Positions 25,120 through 33,110 of a DNA stretch of 64,000 nucleotides are shown piece after piece. This stretch comes from Bacillota bacterium (lineage in GTDB: Bacteria > Bacillota > UBA4882 > UBA8346), in contig JAEXDA010000078.1 of assembly GCA_023401925.1 (NCBI GenBank), positions 1 through 64,000 on the forward strand, written 5' to 3'. A program made the translations under genes and the position numbers. Below the pieces are notes generated by a model. It ran no database searches and was not told where the DNA came from. It saw nothing but the letters and a program-made list of their open reading frames with translations. The first letter of the stretch is position 1, and the number at the start of each line of letters is the position of its first letter.

Positions 25120-26829
25120 TTAAGCCCTGTTGCTTTTCACTTTGACGATTTTACCCGCACTATAGGGCACTCCCATCATCGGCTCAACCAAGTTTGCGCA
25201 TTCAATTTTTTCGCCATTCCAGGTTTCCTGGACAATGAAGCCATTGAAAGGATCTCTTTCATCTGGTGTGAAGTTGGTATTAATAAAATGTTGGATTTCC
25301 GCCCATTTGGAATAATCCCGGTGCGCCCAGGCCATCATGTTAAATACTCTTTGTAAGCGGCTACGTAAATCTTCCATATAACCCTTGGTAAAGTACTCAA
25401 TCAGATGTTCCGGCCCCTTCGCGTTGTTCCATACCATTAAAGCGCTGGCTAATTTATTCAGGTCCGATTTGGTGATTAAACCTTCTTCAGTCAATTCGAT
25501 CAGCCAGAAATGGAACCACCAGGGATTAGTCCAGGAGGTACCGTAGCGGCTACCATAAGTCGGCAGCGGACGAACGCTCAAATGATCGGGATCATGGAAA
25601 CCCCATTTTCGCTTGAATCCTTCATCAAACACAGCATACATGTATTTGCCGAAAAATTCATTTAAGTATTGGAGGCAATCCTGCGGCCATCCTGGATTGA
25701 TTTGATCCCAGGTTTCTTTATCGTAACTGACGCCGACCTTGGTAGCAATAATCACTGCATAATCATAGCCGGGGACATCTTTCATGGAAATTACTTTATA
25801 ATCCACATTGACCGGACATTCGGCAATTCCGTTGGCATCGACCATGTTTTCCGGCAACAAGGTGAGTCCCGCTTTTTCAAATCCGTCCGGTAGATTTTTC
25901 TCCATCAGTTCGAAGTTTTTAATTAATTCCCGGTCCGGCATTGCCACTACAAACTCTCCGGTCCGTTTAATATTTTCATAGGTGTAAGAGTTCTTCGGAA
26001 CTGGCATCTCCAGGGTCGGAACAGTCGATTGATATTTCCCGCCAATCATTGGTAACACATTGGCTTTTTTATTTTGATCTTTGGTCATTAAGAAAATGGC
26101 TGGCATTGGAAAAAGCGCATTGACCAATACTTTTTCATTCTCCGGTTTATAGATGTCGTCGCCGCCGACAAACACCTTGCCGTTTTCGGTTTTATCTTTA
26201 AAATCCCATTTTTTCGGAGTTGGGTCCGGACTGGTGGCCACTAACTCTTTCTCCAATACGCTTGGGCCATAAAAACCGGTTTCGACGCTGACATTATTTT
26301 CATGCATCGGTAACATTGAAGCTACTTCACCTCTGCTTTTTTCCAGCAGCTTTTCGTCAATATGGATTCCAACGACTTCCCCGACGACAATCGCTCGCCA
26401 CGGGCTGGGAAGTTTATCGTAATGAATTTTCCGGCATTCCAAGGTAACCGGGCATTCTGCAATGACAGGAGTTTCGATCATCTTGGATGGCGCGGTGTGC
26501 CATCCGGCCATTTCAATTTCATTGATCCCTTTCGGTACTCCCATACCAGTAACCCACATCTGATCGATCTGCTCTTTACTAGGTATGGCTACACTGAATT
26601 CTTCGATATCACGGAATGATTCAATCGTGGTGGCCGATTTAGGTCCAAACATTACATGAAACGGTTTATAGCTTGAAAGGGATCCGCTATATGCACCGGC
26701 ATTCAAATAACCGGTCTTTTTATCCCGAATAACCGGTATTACGGCAGTCCGAGGCATTTTAGTCAAACTGTCCACTTTCGAACTGAGCATATCCAAACCG
26801 CCCAAATAGACCTTTTCTTTTTCCTTCAT
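25120..26829 (-). CDS. Tandem flavin-reductase-like (split-barrel) protein with an extra C-terminal domain
   Basis: A 569-residue protein that appears to hold two flavin-reductase-like domains. One spans about residues 20-180 (AVIPVIRDKKTGYLNAGAYS, SFRDIEEFSVAIPSKEQID, AECPVTLECRKIHY). The other spans about 235-395 (NALFPMPAIFLMTKDQ, KRTGEFVVAMPDRELIKNFE, AECPVNVDYKVISM). Single-domain relatives bind FMN in a split barrel. The last 150 residues (WTNPWWFHFWLIELTEEGLI and helices) match nothing I know. It lies between an acid-sugar dehydratase and a DlgD-type reductase under three palindromic operators, so it may reduce or oxidise an intermediate of that pathway. Start supported by an ATG behind GGAGG-like AACCTCC-complement; M14 is a possible later start. 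Confidence 0.7.
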   Translation of the reverse strand: MKEKEKVYLGGLDMLSSKVDSLTKMPRTAVIPVIRDKKTGYLNAGAYSGSLSSYKPFHVMFGPKSATTIESFRDIEEFSVAIPSKEQIDQMWVTGMGVPKGINEIEMAGWHTAPSKMIETPVIAECPVTLECRKIHYDKLPSPWRAIVVGEVVGIHIDEKLLEKSRGEVASMLPMHENNVSVETGFYGPSVLEKELVATSPDPTPKKWDFKDKTENGKVFVGGDDIYKPENEKVLVNALFPMPAIFLMTKDQNKKANVLPMIGGKYQSTVPTLEMPVPKNSYTYENIKRTGEFVVAMPDRELIKNFELMEKNLPDGFEKAGLTLLPENMVDANGIAECPVNVDYKVISMKDVPGYDYAVIIATKVGVSYDKETWDQINPGWPQDCLQYLNEFFGKYMYAVFDEGFKRKWGFHDPDHLSVRPLPTYGSRYGTSWTNPWWFHFWLIELTEEGLITKSDLNKLASALMVWNNAKGPEHLIEYFTKGYMEDLRSRLQRVFNMMAWAHRDYSKWAEIQHFINTNFTPDERDPFNGFIVQETWNGEKIECANLVEPMMGVPYSAGKIVKVKSNRA

Positions 26830-27027
26830 TTTTTAACCTCCGTATCTTGATTTCCAAATTATAACTAGCTCTGCGCACTCATATAAATAAAACAAATTTC
26901 TGTACTTAAGAAAACGTCATTCCGCTGAAACTATCCTATCGCCTCCTTAATATTTGGGAATGTTCCAACTTCTCCCTGATGTTTCATGGACTATCGCTTT
27001 TATAAAAGCATCCAAAAGTCTTCATTT

Positions 27028-27043
27028 TTTAAACCGGTTTAAA
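27028..27043. promoter_or_regulatory. LacI-type operator 1
   Basis: TTTAAACCGGTTTAAA, a perfect 16-bp palindrome with the central CCGG typical of LacI-family sites, about 200 bp upstream of the tandem flavin-domain gene. Confidence 0.7.
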
Positions 27044-27229
27044 TATATTATTCTTCATCAATCCAGCTATTCCTGCTATATTAATTTTTTTATCAATATA
27101 AATTTAAAAAATATTTCTTCACTGAACGGATTCAGAAAACAACTGACACGACGGCGCTTTGAAATGGTTCACTTACAAAAATGCGACACAATTAATAGGC
27201 CTTTACCGCAAATACAAACGAAAAATATT

Positions 27230-27241
27230 TAAACCGGTTTA
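27230..27241. promoter_or_regulatory. LacI-type operator 2
   Basis: TAAACCGGTTTA, the 12-bp core of the same palindrome, about 200 bp from operator 1 and 130 bp beyond the DlgD-type stop. Spacing would allow DNA looping with operator 1 or 3. Confidence 0.6.
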
Positions 27242-27371
27242 TCAAAGAACAAAAATAACCCGCTCAATTCCAAAAAATAGTGAGTAAAGTGAGTCTAAAT
27301 CAAACTCCTAAAAACTTCTAATCAAACTTCACTCCAAAAAAGATGACCTGAAATTATGATTCTCTAAACAC

Positions 27372-28373
27372 CTACATATCCAGCACTTGTTGCCAAAAGG
27401 GTTCTTCAACCGGGATTCCTTTTTCAAGATTCTCCCTGCGAAGAGTCAAAACGCGTTCGCCAGGATATAAAATTCCCTCGCCGTCCTTGACCGGCTTGGC
27501 CGAATGAAGGTCGTTAATAATCTCATCAATCATCACCGGTATCAACTGGCGTTGGGGTAATTTCGAGACGTCGATAGCCAAAAATACTTGGGAAGGGCCA
27601 CATTTGCTCCCCGGTTGGCCCAATTGTAAAGTTGAATTTCCTCCGGATAAAACCATTGCCATTAAATCGAGCAATAAAGCCAACCCCGTTCCTTTCCAAC
27701 ACCCGATCGGCATCGGTCGCTTGGATTGGACTATCGCTTTCGGATCTCTGGTTAAATTACCTTCCATATCATAGCCGCCCTCTACCGGCAATAACGTTCC
27801 CTTTGCCAAGCACGATTCAATTTTACCCAAAGAAAACATGGTCATGGCCATATCTACCACAATGTGGCCTTTCTCATGAGGGACCGCCAAAATTAATGGG
27901 TTATTTCCCAATTTTCTTTCCACCGCTCCCCACGGCGGCATCAAGGGAGTGGTATTAGTCCAACAGATACCGATACATCCGGCTTGGGCCGCCTGCCACC
28001 CGTATGTGCCGCCTCTCATCCAATGGTTCGTATTTTTTAAGCCAACACAACCGATCCCGTATGTTCGCGCGAGTTCGATCGCCCGCTTCATAGCAAAGTA
28101 CGCATTAAGATTTCCCGGACCGAGTTTGCCGTCCCAACTCTCCAGTGCGCCGAAGCCGCTAATTTTTTCAGGTTCGGCTTCTATATTAATGCGCCCATTT
28201 TGGACATCTCCGATAAACCTGGGAAATCGATTTAAACCATGGGTATACACCCCATCCAAACTATTTTCTGCAAACAACCTGGCGCATAACTCTGCTTTTT
28301 CCTTGGAAAATCCCACTTTTAAAAGAACTCGATTCAATTGGGCTTTCATCTCATCCAATGGAACTTGTAACAT
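27372..28373 (-). CDS. dlgD: 2,3-diketo-L-gulonate reductase (YiaK/DlgD-like, Ldh2 family)
   Basis: A 333-residue NAD(P)H-dependent oxidoreductase of the malate/L-lactate dehydrogenase-2 family. It closely resembles E. coli YiaK from memory of that sequence: SLDGVYTHGLNRFPRFI, the NHWMRGGTYGWQAAQ stretch, GICWTNTTPLMPPWGA, and MPIGCWKGTGLALLLDLMA. The conserved catalytic His lies in YTHGLNR. YiaK reduces 2,3-diketo-L-gulonate in ascorbate/gulonate breakdown, so this gene is the best clue that the cluster handles a keto-sugar acid. It is the first gene of the minus-strand run, with operator 3 about 120 bp upstream. Confidence 0.88.
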   Translation of the reverse strand: MLQVPLDEMKAQLNRVLLKVGFSKEKAELCARLFAENSLDGVYTHGLNRFPRFIGDVQNGRINIEAEPEKISGFGALESWDGKLGPGNLNAYFAMKRAIELARTYGIGCVGLKNTNHWMRGGTYGWQAAQAGCIGICWTNTTPLMPPWGAVERKLGNNPLILAVPHEKGHIVVDMAMTMFSLGKIESCLAKGTLLPVEGGYDMEGNLTRDPKAIVQSKRPMPIGCWKGTGLALLLDLMAMVLSGGNSTLQLGQPGSKCGPSQVFLAIDVSKLPQRQLIPVMIDEIINDLHSAKPVKDGEGILYPGERVLTLRRENLEKGIPVEEPFWQQVLDM

Positions 28374-28657
28374 TTTGCAATCACCTCGACCATTTTATCG
28401 TTGCTAGACTTGAAGCCAACCTTTCCTCTGAAAAAAACGGGAATGAATTGGGTAGAAAATAAAAATTCAACTCGCATTCCCAAACAAGAATGATTTAAAC
28501 CGGTTTAAAAAATATTCTCTCTTGATTCAGCTATTCCTTTTTTTATTACATGTATTCCGTCAATTTTTGTATTATCATGATATTAGTAAAATGTAGTCAA
28601 ACATTTGCAGCGACTTCAAATTGTTCGTATTTTAAACTTTTGGTGATTTATCTCATA
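28374..28657. other. Upstream region of dlgD with operator 3
   Basis: No gene. It contains the third operator at 28494 and A/T-rich probable promoter sequence, ending where the repeat copy at 28658 begins. Confidence 0.5.
28494..28509. promoter_or_regulatory. LacI-type operator 3
   Basis: TTTAAACCGGTTTAAA, identical to operator 1, 121 bp before the dlgD start. Confidence 0.7.
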
Positions 28658-29080
28658 CGCTTTCATTTTTTTATCGCCTCTTGCCCCTCCTGAGCCTCCT
28701 TTCCCTCTAAATTTTCTCCAATGAAAACCTCCCCCCTGTGAATAACTCTCAAATCTTCATCTTCGAAACCAACTCCAATTGGGGCTTTCCGCCTTCAAAG
28801 TTATCAACCGGGCATTTATCAGGATAAATGACTTAAAAATCCTTTTCTTGACCGTCATATCAACATCTAGAGTGATCGACACAAAATCGACACTCTTTTT
28901 TCAAAATTCCGTGATATAATAGTATTGGTGATATTTTATAAAAATGGTCACTACCAAGTAAAGTCAAACAAACGCCTTCTCGATACACTAAGGCGTTTTT
29001 GATGCCCAAAAGCAAATACCTGCATCTTTGGAACATTTTATGTCCAAGAACCCAGGCTATTTGCTTTTTTTATTCCGAAA
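28658..29080. repeat. Long dispersed repeat, copy 1 (pairs with 54449-54860)
   Basis: Aligns by eye with 54449-54860 over roughly 400 bp, from ACGCTTTCATTTTTTTATCG through GTTATCAACCGGGCATTTA-like sequence to the hairpin with TATTTGCTTTTT. The differences are scattered substitutions and short indels; the hairpin stems are better preserved. It has no ORF on either strand that both copies share. The conserved promoter-like site and hairpins inside are listed separately as a candidate small RNA. Confidence 0.75.
28927..29071 (+). ncRNA. Candidate structured small RNA, copy 1
   Basis: An extended -10 promoter (TGATATAAT, 28912-28920) precedes about 145 nt with three stems: TTGGTG...YACCAA; AACGCCTT...AAGGCGTT (28970-29000); and a long final hairpin AAAAGCAAATA...TATTTGCTTTT with an inner CCTG/CAGG and TTTGGA/TCCAA stem (29008-29071) ending in a T7 run. 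The second copy at 54697-54844 keeps all three stems and its own extended -10 (TGGTATAAT). No ORF. It could equally be a transposable-element structure; expression is unproved. Confidence 0.5.
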
Positions 29081-29613
29081 AAAGGAGATCAAAACCAATG
29101 CCTATCCTCAGCTTCAAGCCCCGCGCCCCTTGATTATAAAAAATATCCCCACTCCGGTTTTGATTTTTATTAAAGGAGAATTCGCATGTTAGTTCCCTCC
29201 ATGTGGTGTCGGACATTATAGACCGCCAGGGCAGCAAATACTTAGTTTTTAACCCCGGCGAAGTCGAAAGACAGCTGCAAATAATGGAGAGCAAATCCAG
29301 ACCAGGATTAGTCAGGATTGGACGGATTATTTTTGGATGTCCACGATTGAATCCGGGTTCAATGGTGTGAATGCCTATTTGATGGCATCGGCAATGTGAT
29401 ATTTTCCTTGGAGGGGAACGAGGGGCAGGAGGGCCTAAAAATAAACCAGGATGAGTCAGGATTGAGCGTCCTTTAAAAAGACGCCGAATTGAATGGATTT
29501 CGTCTTCGGGCTCTTTGTGACCTGCATGGTGGAGTCACTTTATTGCCCAAACATATATACGCAATCATTCGGTATGCTAACCCAACCGTTGCGCAAATTT
29601 TTTAGCCTTCTCG
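29081..29613. other. Decayed sequence between repeat blocks
   Basis: Present in copy 1 but mostly missing from copy 2 (54860-54880). An open plus-strand frame at about 29208-29370 reads DIIDRQGSKYLVFNPGEVER and looks like the tail of an unknown gene. Words such as ACCAGGATTAGTCAGGATTG (29303, 29444) belong to the GGATT-type dispersed repeat. No intact gene. Confidence 0.4.
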
Positions 29614-30141
29614 ATTGGGGTGATTGAAATTAAATTTATAAAAGTATTTTTTTCGAATCAATATTTTTTATTGTAAAAATGGAGGTTAGATATTCATGGT
29701 AAAAAGGTATTTTGCTTTTCGAATCAATAAAATCAAACAATTACTGGGCGGAATGAAAGCCCAGAACACTGAGGTGACCTCCTGGGGTTATCTGGCGGAC
29801 TTCATCGATGACTTAACAGGTACCTATGCTGATCTCGTCCAGCTCCAGGATGCCCGCAACGCCAATATCACGGCGGGCAAGGCAATCACTGTCAAACAGC
29901 AGGGCCTGTTACAAAAGGCTGAAAAAATGGCGACCATGGTCCGGCAATCGGTCCGCTCCCGCCTGCCCAAATCCGACTGGAACCAGTTCGGATTTTACTC
30001 GGGCGAGACCGGCCAGGTAAAATACCCCGACCCGGAAACTACCAGTCAGAGTCCGGTTAAGGCGCAAAGTTAGCGGACGATTGTTAAAATAATAATGGCA
30101 GCACAATCCGCGCGATAGGTAATGAAATCAATCACCCCAAT
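29614..30141. mobile_element. Inverted-repeat-bounded cassette with one ORF
   Basis: Perfect 14-bp inverted repeats ATTGGGGTGATTGA (29614-29627) and TCAATCACCCCAAT (30128-30141) enclose a 125-codon ORF. The second copy of the repeat (54934-54992) keeps both arms but the ORF block of about 460 bp is absent; flanking sequence on both sides continues in register (TAATGAAATCAATCACC on the right). The pair looks like an occupied and an empty site. No transposase is encoded, so movement must be in trans, or copy 2 simply suffered a deletion. Confidence 0.55.
29696..30073 (+). CDS. Unknown 125-residue protein in the inverted-repeat cassette
   Basis: Starts MVKRYFAFRINKIKQLLGGM behind GGAGGT with 9-nt spacing, so it looks translated. 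It is mainly helical and charged; the middle (QLQDARNANITAGKAITVKQ) is suggestive of a short coiled coil, and the rest reads KAEKMATMVRQSVRSRLPKS then DWNQFGFYSGE and a loose Pro/Ser/Thr tail. No signal peptide, membrane segment or motif I recognise. Its codon use (many CTG, GGC, CGG, ATC) is GC-richer than the surrounding repeats, which points to separate origin. It is the sole gene of the cassette. Confidence 0.6.
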   Translation: MVKRYFAFRINKIKQLLGGMKAQNTEVTSWGYLADFIDDLTGTYADLVQLQDARNANITAGKAITVKQQGLLQKAEKMATMVRQSVRSRLPKSDWNQFGFYSGETGQVKYPDPETTSQSPVKAQS

Positions 30142-30322
30142 ATTTATGAGGCTGTCTATATGAACAGCTTCTACCCGACTAGGTTCCTGGAAGATGGTTC
30201 TTTCCGGGGCCTGGTTTAAAAAACGACAATTTTGAATCTGCCCAACTTCGACTCATAGACACCCCTCCAGTTACTTAAGTGCCCATAGTTTCCTGTTTGC
30301 CGCTCTTCTCCCTTTGACTGCC
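30142..30322. repeat. Shared repeat flank (pairs with 54990-55165)
   Basis: Begins ATTTATGAGGCTGTCTATAT, runs on through GGAAGATGGTTCTTTCCGGG, then a DNA stretch reading AGTTACTTAAGTGCC and CCTTTGACTGCC. The same order is seen after the empty cassette site at 54990. No gene. Confidence 0.6.
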
Positions 30323-30440
30323 GAGGCTGTCTAAAAAGCAATTCAAAATCAATAAGAAATACAATATATAGCTTCATCGAATGGTTTTACTTCAATATAT
30401 TGTATTTCTTGATCGTTAAAATTACTTTTGGGACAGCCCC
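30323..30440. mobile_element. MITE copy B (118 bp)
   Basis: Same element as copy A in opposite orientation: GAGGCTGTCTAAAAAG at the left, CTTTTGGGACAGCCCC at the right, with AAGAAATACAATATAT / AATATATTGTATTTCTT inside. The flanks (CTCCCTTTGACTGCC left, GAAGCTGCTAAATTTTT right) are also shared with copy C, so copies B and C were part of a larger duplicated unit. Confidence 0.75.
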
Positions 30441-30519
30441 GAAGCTGCTAAATTTTTGTGAAAGAGAGGGAAAGATCGTTTTACCAAGGCTTTTTCTTCA
30501 AAGAACCGCCCCCAACACT

Positions 30520-31383
30520 CTAACCCGATAACCCAGTTTGTTCCTTTATAAAGGTTCCTTCCTCCAACTCACGAAAGGCAAGTTTAAGTTCATCCTGGGT
30601 GTTCATGACAATCGGCCCGCCCCAGGCAACAGGTTCTTGCAACGGTTTGCCTGAAAATATCAGAAAGCGAATCCCCTTATCCGCCGCTTCGACAATAAGT
30701 TCTTCACCAGGGCCGAACAAAATTGCATTTTTATGAACAATCGGATCATTGATTCGGTTACCAAACCATCCGCTACCTTCAATGATATAGAGAAAAACTG
30801 TGGCATCTTCAGCCGTTTTCAGGCTCCATTTTGCATCCGGCTGCATGTTTACATCAAGAAACAATGTTCTTACATAGTCACCCTGAACGACTCCCTGATG
30901 GTTCAGATAATTGCCGGAAATAACTCGAATTTGGCTTCCGTTCTCTTCTATACACGGTATCCGGTCCGATTGGATATCACGATACTGAGGCGGAGCCATT
31001 TTATCTTTCTGGGGCAGATTAAGCCAAAGTTGGATACCGAGCATCCGTTCTGACGACTGCGGCATTTCTTGATGAATAATACCGCTCCCGGCTGTCATCC
31101 ACTGACAACAGCCATTTACAATATGGCCTTTATTGCCAAGGCTGTCTCCATGCTCAATATCACCGGCTATAAGATAGGTGACGGTTTCAATACCACGGTG
31201 CGGATGCCAGGGAAATCCCTTGATATAATCAGCCGGATCATCGGAATCAAACGCATCCAGCATCAGAAACGGGTCAAAATCTCTCACATCCTTGTGGCCG
31301 ATCACTCTGACCAACTTGACGCCGGCGCCGTCATATTGGCTACTACCGGAAACAATTCTACCGATTTCACGAACTCTCATCAT
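30520..31383 (-). CDS. Pirin family protein
   Basis: A 287-residue bicupin. The N-terminal cupin has the iron-binding set HPHRGIETVTY and a GSGIIHQEMP motif (His, His, His, Glu), as in functional pirins. The C-terminal cupin ends FGPGEELIVEAADKGIRFLI followed by GKPLQEPVAWGGPIVMN, the usual pirin close. Bacterial pirins such as YhhW have quercetinase activity or act in redox sensing. AAGGAGACGAATA precedes the start. It is transcribed in the same direction as the YgiD-type dioxygenase gene just upstream; both are often linked to aromatic or oxidative metabolism, though no shared substrate can be claimed. Confidence 0.92.
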   Translation of the reverse strand: MMRVREIGRIVSGSSQYDGAGVKLVRVIGHKDVRDFDPFLMLDAFDSDDPADYIKGFPWHPHRGIETVTYLIAGDIEHGDSLGNKGHIVNGCCQWMTAGSGIIHQEMPQSSERMLGIQLWLNLPQKDKMAPPQYRDIQSDRIPCIEENGSQIRVISGNYLNHQGVVQGDYVRTLFLDVNMQPDAKWSLKTAEDATVFLYIIEGSGWFGNRINDPIVHKNAILFGPGEELIVEAADKGIRFLIFSGKPLQEPVAWGGPIVMNTQDELKLAFRELEEGTFIKEQTGLSG

Positions 31384-31434
31384 TATTCGTCTCCTTCATC
31401 ATTTTAAGTCCGCTGAGAAAAATGCATCCACTGG

Positions 31435-32217
31435 TTAGGAAAACAGGTAACTTGTCATTGAAAGGGAACCCATTGTGCAGGAATCGTTGAATACAGATAA
31501 CTGATCGCTGCTATCCGCCGCACCCAATATATACAGCAGAGGATAAAAATGATCGGGGAAGCGGAAAGCGATTTTGGATGACTCACCCGCCTGTTCATAC
31601 CGGATGACGTCTTCATATCGTTTTTGGATGATTTTATTTTTGATATATTGATCAAATTCCTCCGCCCAAGGGTATCCACCTTTCATACCCCAATTGACTT
31701 CCGCCAGATTGTGGACAATGTTTCCGCTTCCCATGATGAGTACGCCCTGCTCACGCAAAGCACGGAGCTCCCGGCCGATCTGGAAATGATCTTCCCGGCC
31801 TGCATTACTGTCCACACTGAGCTGAAACAAGGGAATATCAGCTTCTGGATACATTCTGCAAAGTACGGACCAGGTTCCGTGATCAATACCCCAGTTGTTG
31901 TCAATCTGTACATCATAACTGATTAAGCCTTTTGTCCGGTGAGCAATCTCCGGCGACCCGCCGGCATCATAGATAACCTGGTAAAGTTCATCCGGAAAAC
32001 CGTACATATCATAAACTGTCTTGGGATGCAACGCATCGTTGATTCGGCTTCCCTGGGTATACCAGTGGGCCGATATGGACAAAATGGCTTTTGGCTTTGG
32101 AATTTTGCGACTGACACCGGCCCAGTTTCTGGTATAGGTATTATCTTCAATTGCGTTCATGGGAGAGCCGTGTCCAACGAACAAAAGCGGCATTCTTTGC
32201 ACTGCTGAACTGTTCAT
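31435..32217 (-). CDS. ygiD: Extradiol ring-cleavage dioxygenase, YgiD/DODA type
   Basis: A 260-residue member of the class III extradiol (LigB) family, close to E. coli YgiD, a 4,5-DOPA dioxygenase. Metal-binding histidines are seen in FVGHGSPMNA, ISAHWYTQG, DHGTWS and SGNIVHNLAEVNWG. The remaining stretch FRFPDHFYPLLYILGA is also family-typical. Such proteins open catechol rings, and are widespread in bacteria with unknown physiological substrate. It is followed 52 bp downstream by the pirin gene on the same strand. Confidence 0.9.
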   Translation of the reverse strand: MNSSAVQRMPLLFVGHGSPMNAIEDNTYTRNWAGVSRKIPKPKAILSISAHWYTQGSRINDALHPKTVYDMYGFPDELYQVIYDAGGSPEIAHRTKGLISYDVQIDNNWGIDHGTWSVLCRMYPEADIPLFQLSVDSNAGREDHFQIGRELRALREQGVLIMGSGNIVHNLAEVNWGMKGGYPWAEEFDQYIKNKIIQKRYEDVIRYEQAGESSKIAFRFPDHFYPLLYILGAADSSDQLSVFNDSCTMGSLSMTSYLFS

Positions 32218-32315
32218 AATAGACTCCTGCCTATTCAGACATAATTACCAAACTGACTATGTTCCACTGCCCGACATTGCTGTTACTAAGATTTAACTAA
32301 GATGGATGGCCTTTT

Positions 32316-33086
32316 CTATACTCCCATAATGTGTAGTCCGCAATCTACATGCAACACCTCTCCAGTAATGCCTTTTGAAAGATCGCTTAAGAAGAAGACC
32401 GCCGGACCGCCAATATCTTCTTGAGTAATTGCTCTCCGTAAAGGCGCTTTCTGAAGAGCTAAATCAAGCATATGATTAAAATCCTTGACCCCTTTTGCAG
32501 AAGTTGTTTTAATCGGACCCGCGGATATTGCATTAACTCTTATACCACTGACTCCGATCTCTGAAGCGAGATATTTTACACCCGTCTCCAGCGCGGCTTT
32601 GGCAACCCCCATAATATTATATCCCGGAAAAACCTTTTCCGAACCGATATAAGTAAGTGTAATAATGCTTCCGCCTTGCGTCATTAAATCCTTAGCCCTA
32701 CGGGTTACTGAAGCAAGGGAATAAGCGCTGATTTCCATGGCAATGGAAAAACCATCCCTGGTTGTATTGACATATCCGTTTTGGATATCGGCCGATTTGG
32801 CAAAGGCGATCGAATGGACCACGCCATGGATAAGGCCGTATTTTTCTTTTAGCTCTCCAAACAAGCGATCGATATCCTCATCAGAGGTAATATCACACGG
32901 ATGCATTGAATAGTGACCTAGAGTTGAAACCAATTTTTGAACATCTTCTTTTTCCCTTTCTCCAAGGTAAGTAAAAATCAGATTACCGCCTTCTGCATGG
33001 ACTGCTTTGGCAATGCCCCATGCAATGCTCCATCTGTCCCTTATTCCCATAATTAATATATTTTTGTTCGCTAGTAATGAACCCAT
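32316..33086 (-). CDS. fabI: Enoyl-ACP reductase FabI
   Basis: NADH-dependent enoyl-[acyl carrier protein] reductase, last step of fatty-acid elongation. About 256 residues. The atypical SDR glycine motif MGIRDRWSIAWGIAKA, SIAFAKSADIQNGYVNT, the catalytic Tyr and Lys in GYNIMGVAKAALE (Y-x6-K), the distal Tyr in LTYIGSEK and the ISAGPIKTTSAKG substrate loop identify FabI. ATG at 33086 has AAGGAG at good spacing; the ATG two codons earlier is too close. It lies downstream of an aldo-keto reductase and not with other fab genes, so it may be a second or stand-alone copy. Confidence 0.93.
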   Translation of the reverse strand: MGSLLANKNILIMGIRDRWSIAWGIAKAVHAEGGNLIFTYLGEREKEDVQKLVSTLGHYSMHPCDITSDEDIDRLFGELKEKYGLIHGVVHSIAFAKSADIQNGYVNTTRDGFSIAMEISAYSLASVTRRAKDLMTQGGSIITLTYIGSEKVFPGYNIMGVAKAALETGVKYLASEIGVSGIRVNAISAGPIKTTSAKGVKDFNHMLDLALQKAPLRRAITQEDIGGPAVFFLSDLSKGITGEVLHVDCGLHIMGV

Positions 33087-33110
33087 ATTCATTTCTCCTT
33101 GAATATCCTT

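Larger units (their letters stand above)
26830..27371. other. Regulatory intergenic region with two operators
   Basis: About 540 A/T-rich bases with no gene, between two co-directional genes. It holds two of the three AAACCGGTTT operators (27028, 27230). The size suggests a separate promoter for the flavin-domain gene. Confidence 0.6.

Noticed and set aside
29070..29294. 74-codon minus-strand ORF
   Set aside because: No ribosome site, runs through the terminator-like hairpin and repeat sequence, no recognisable motif.
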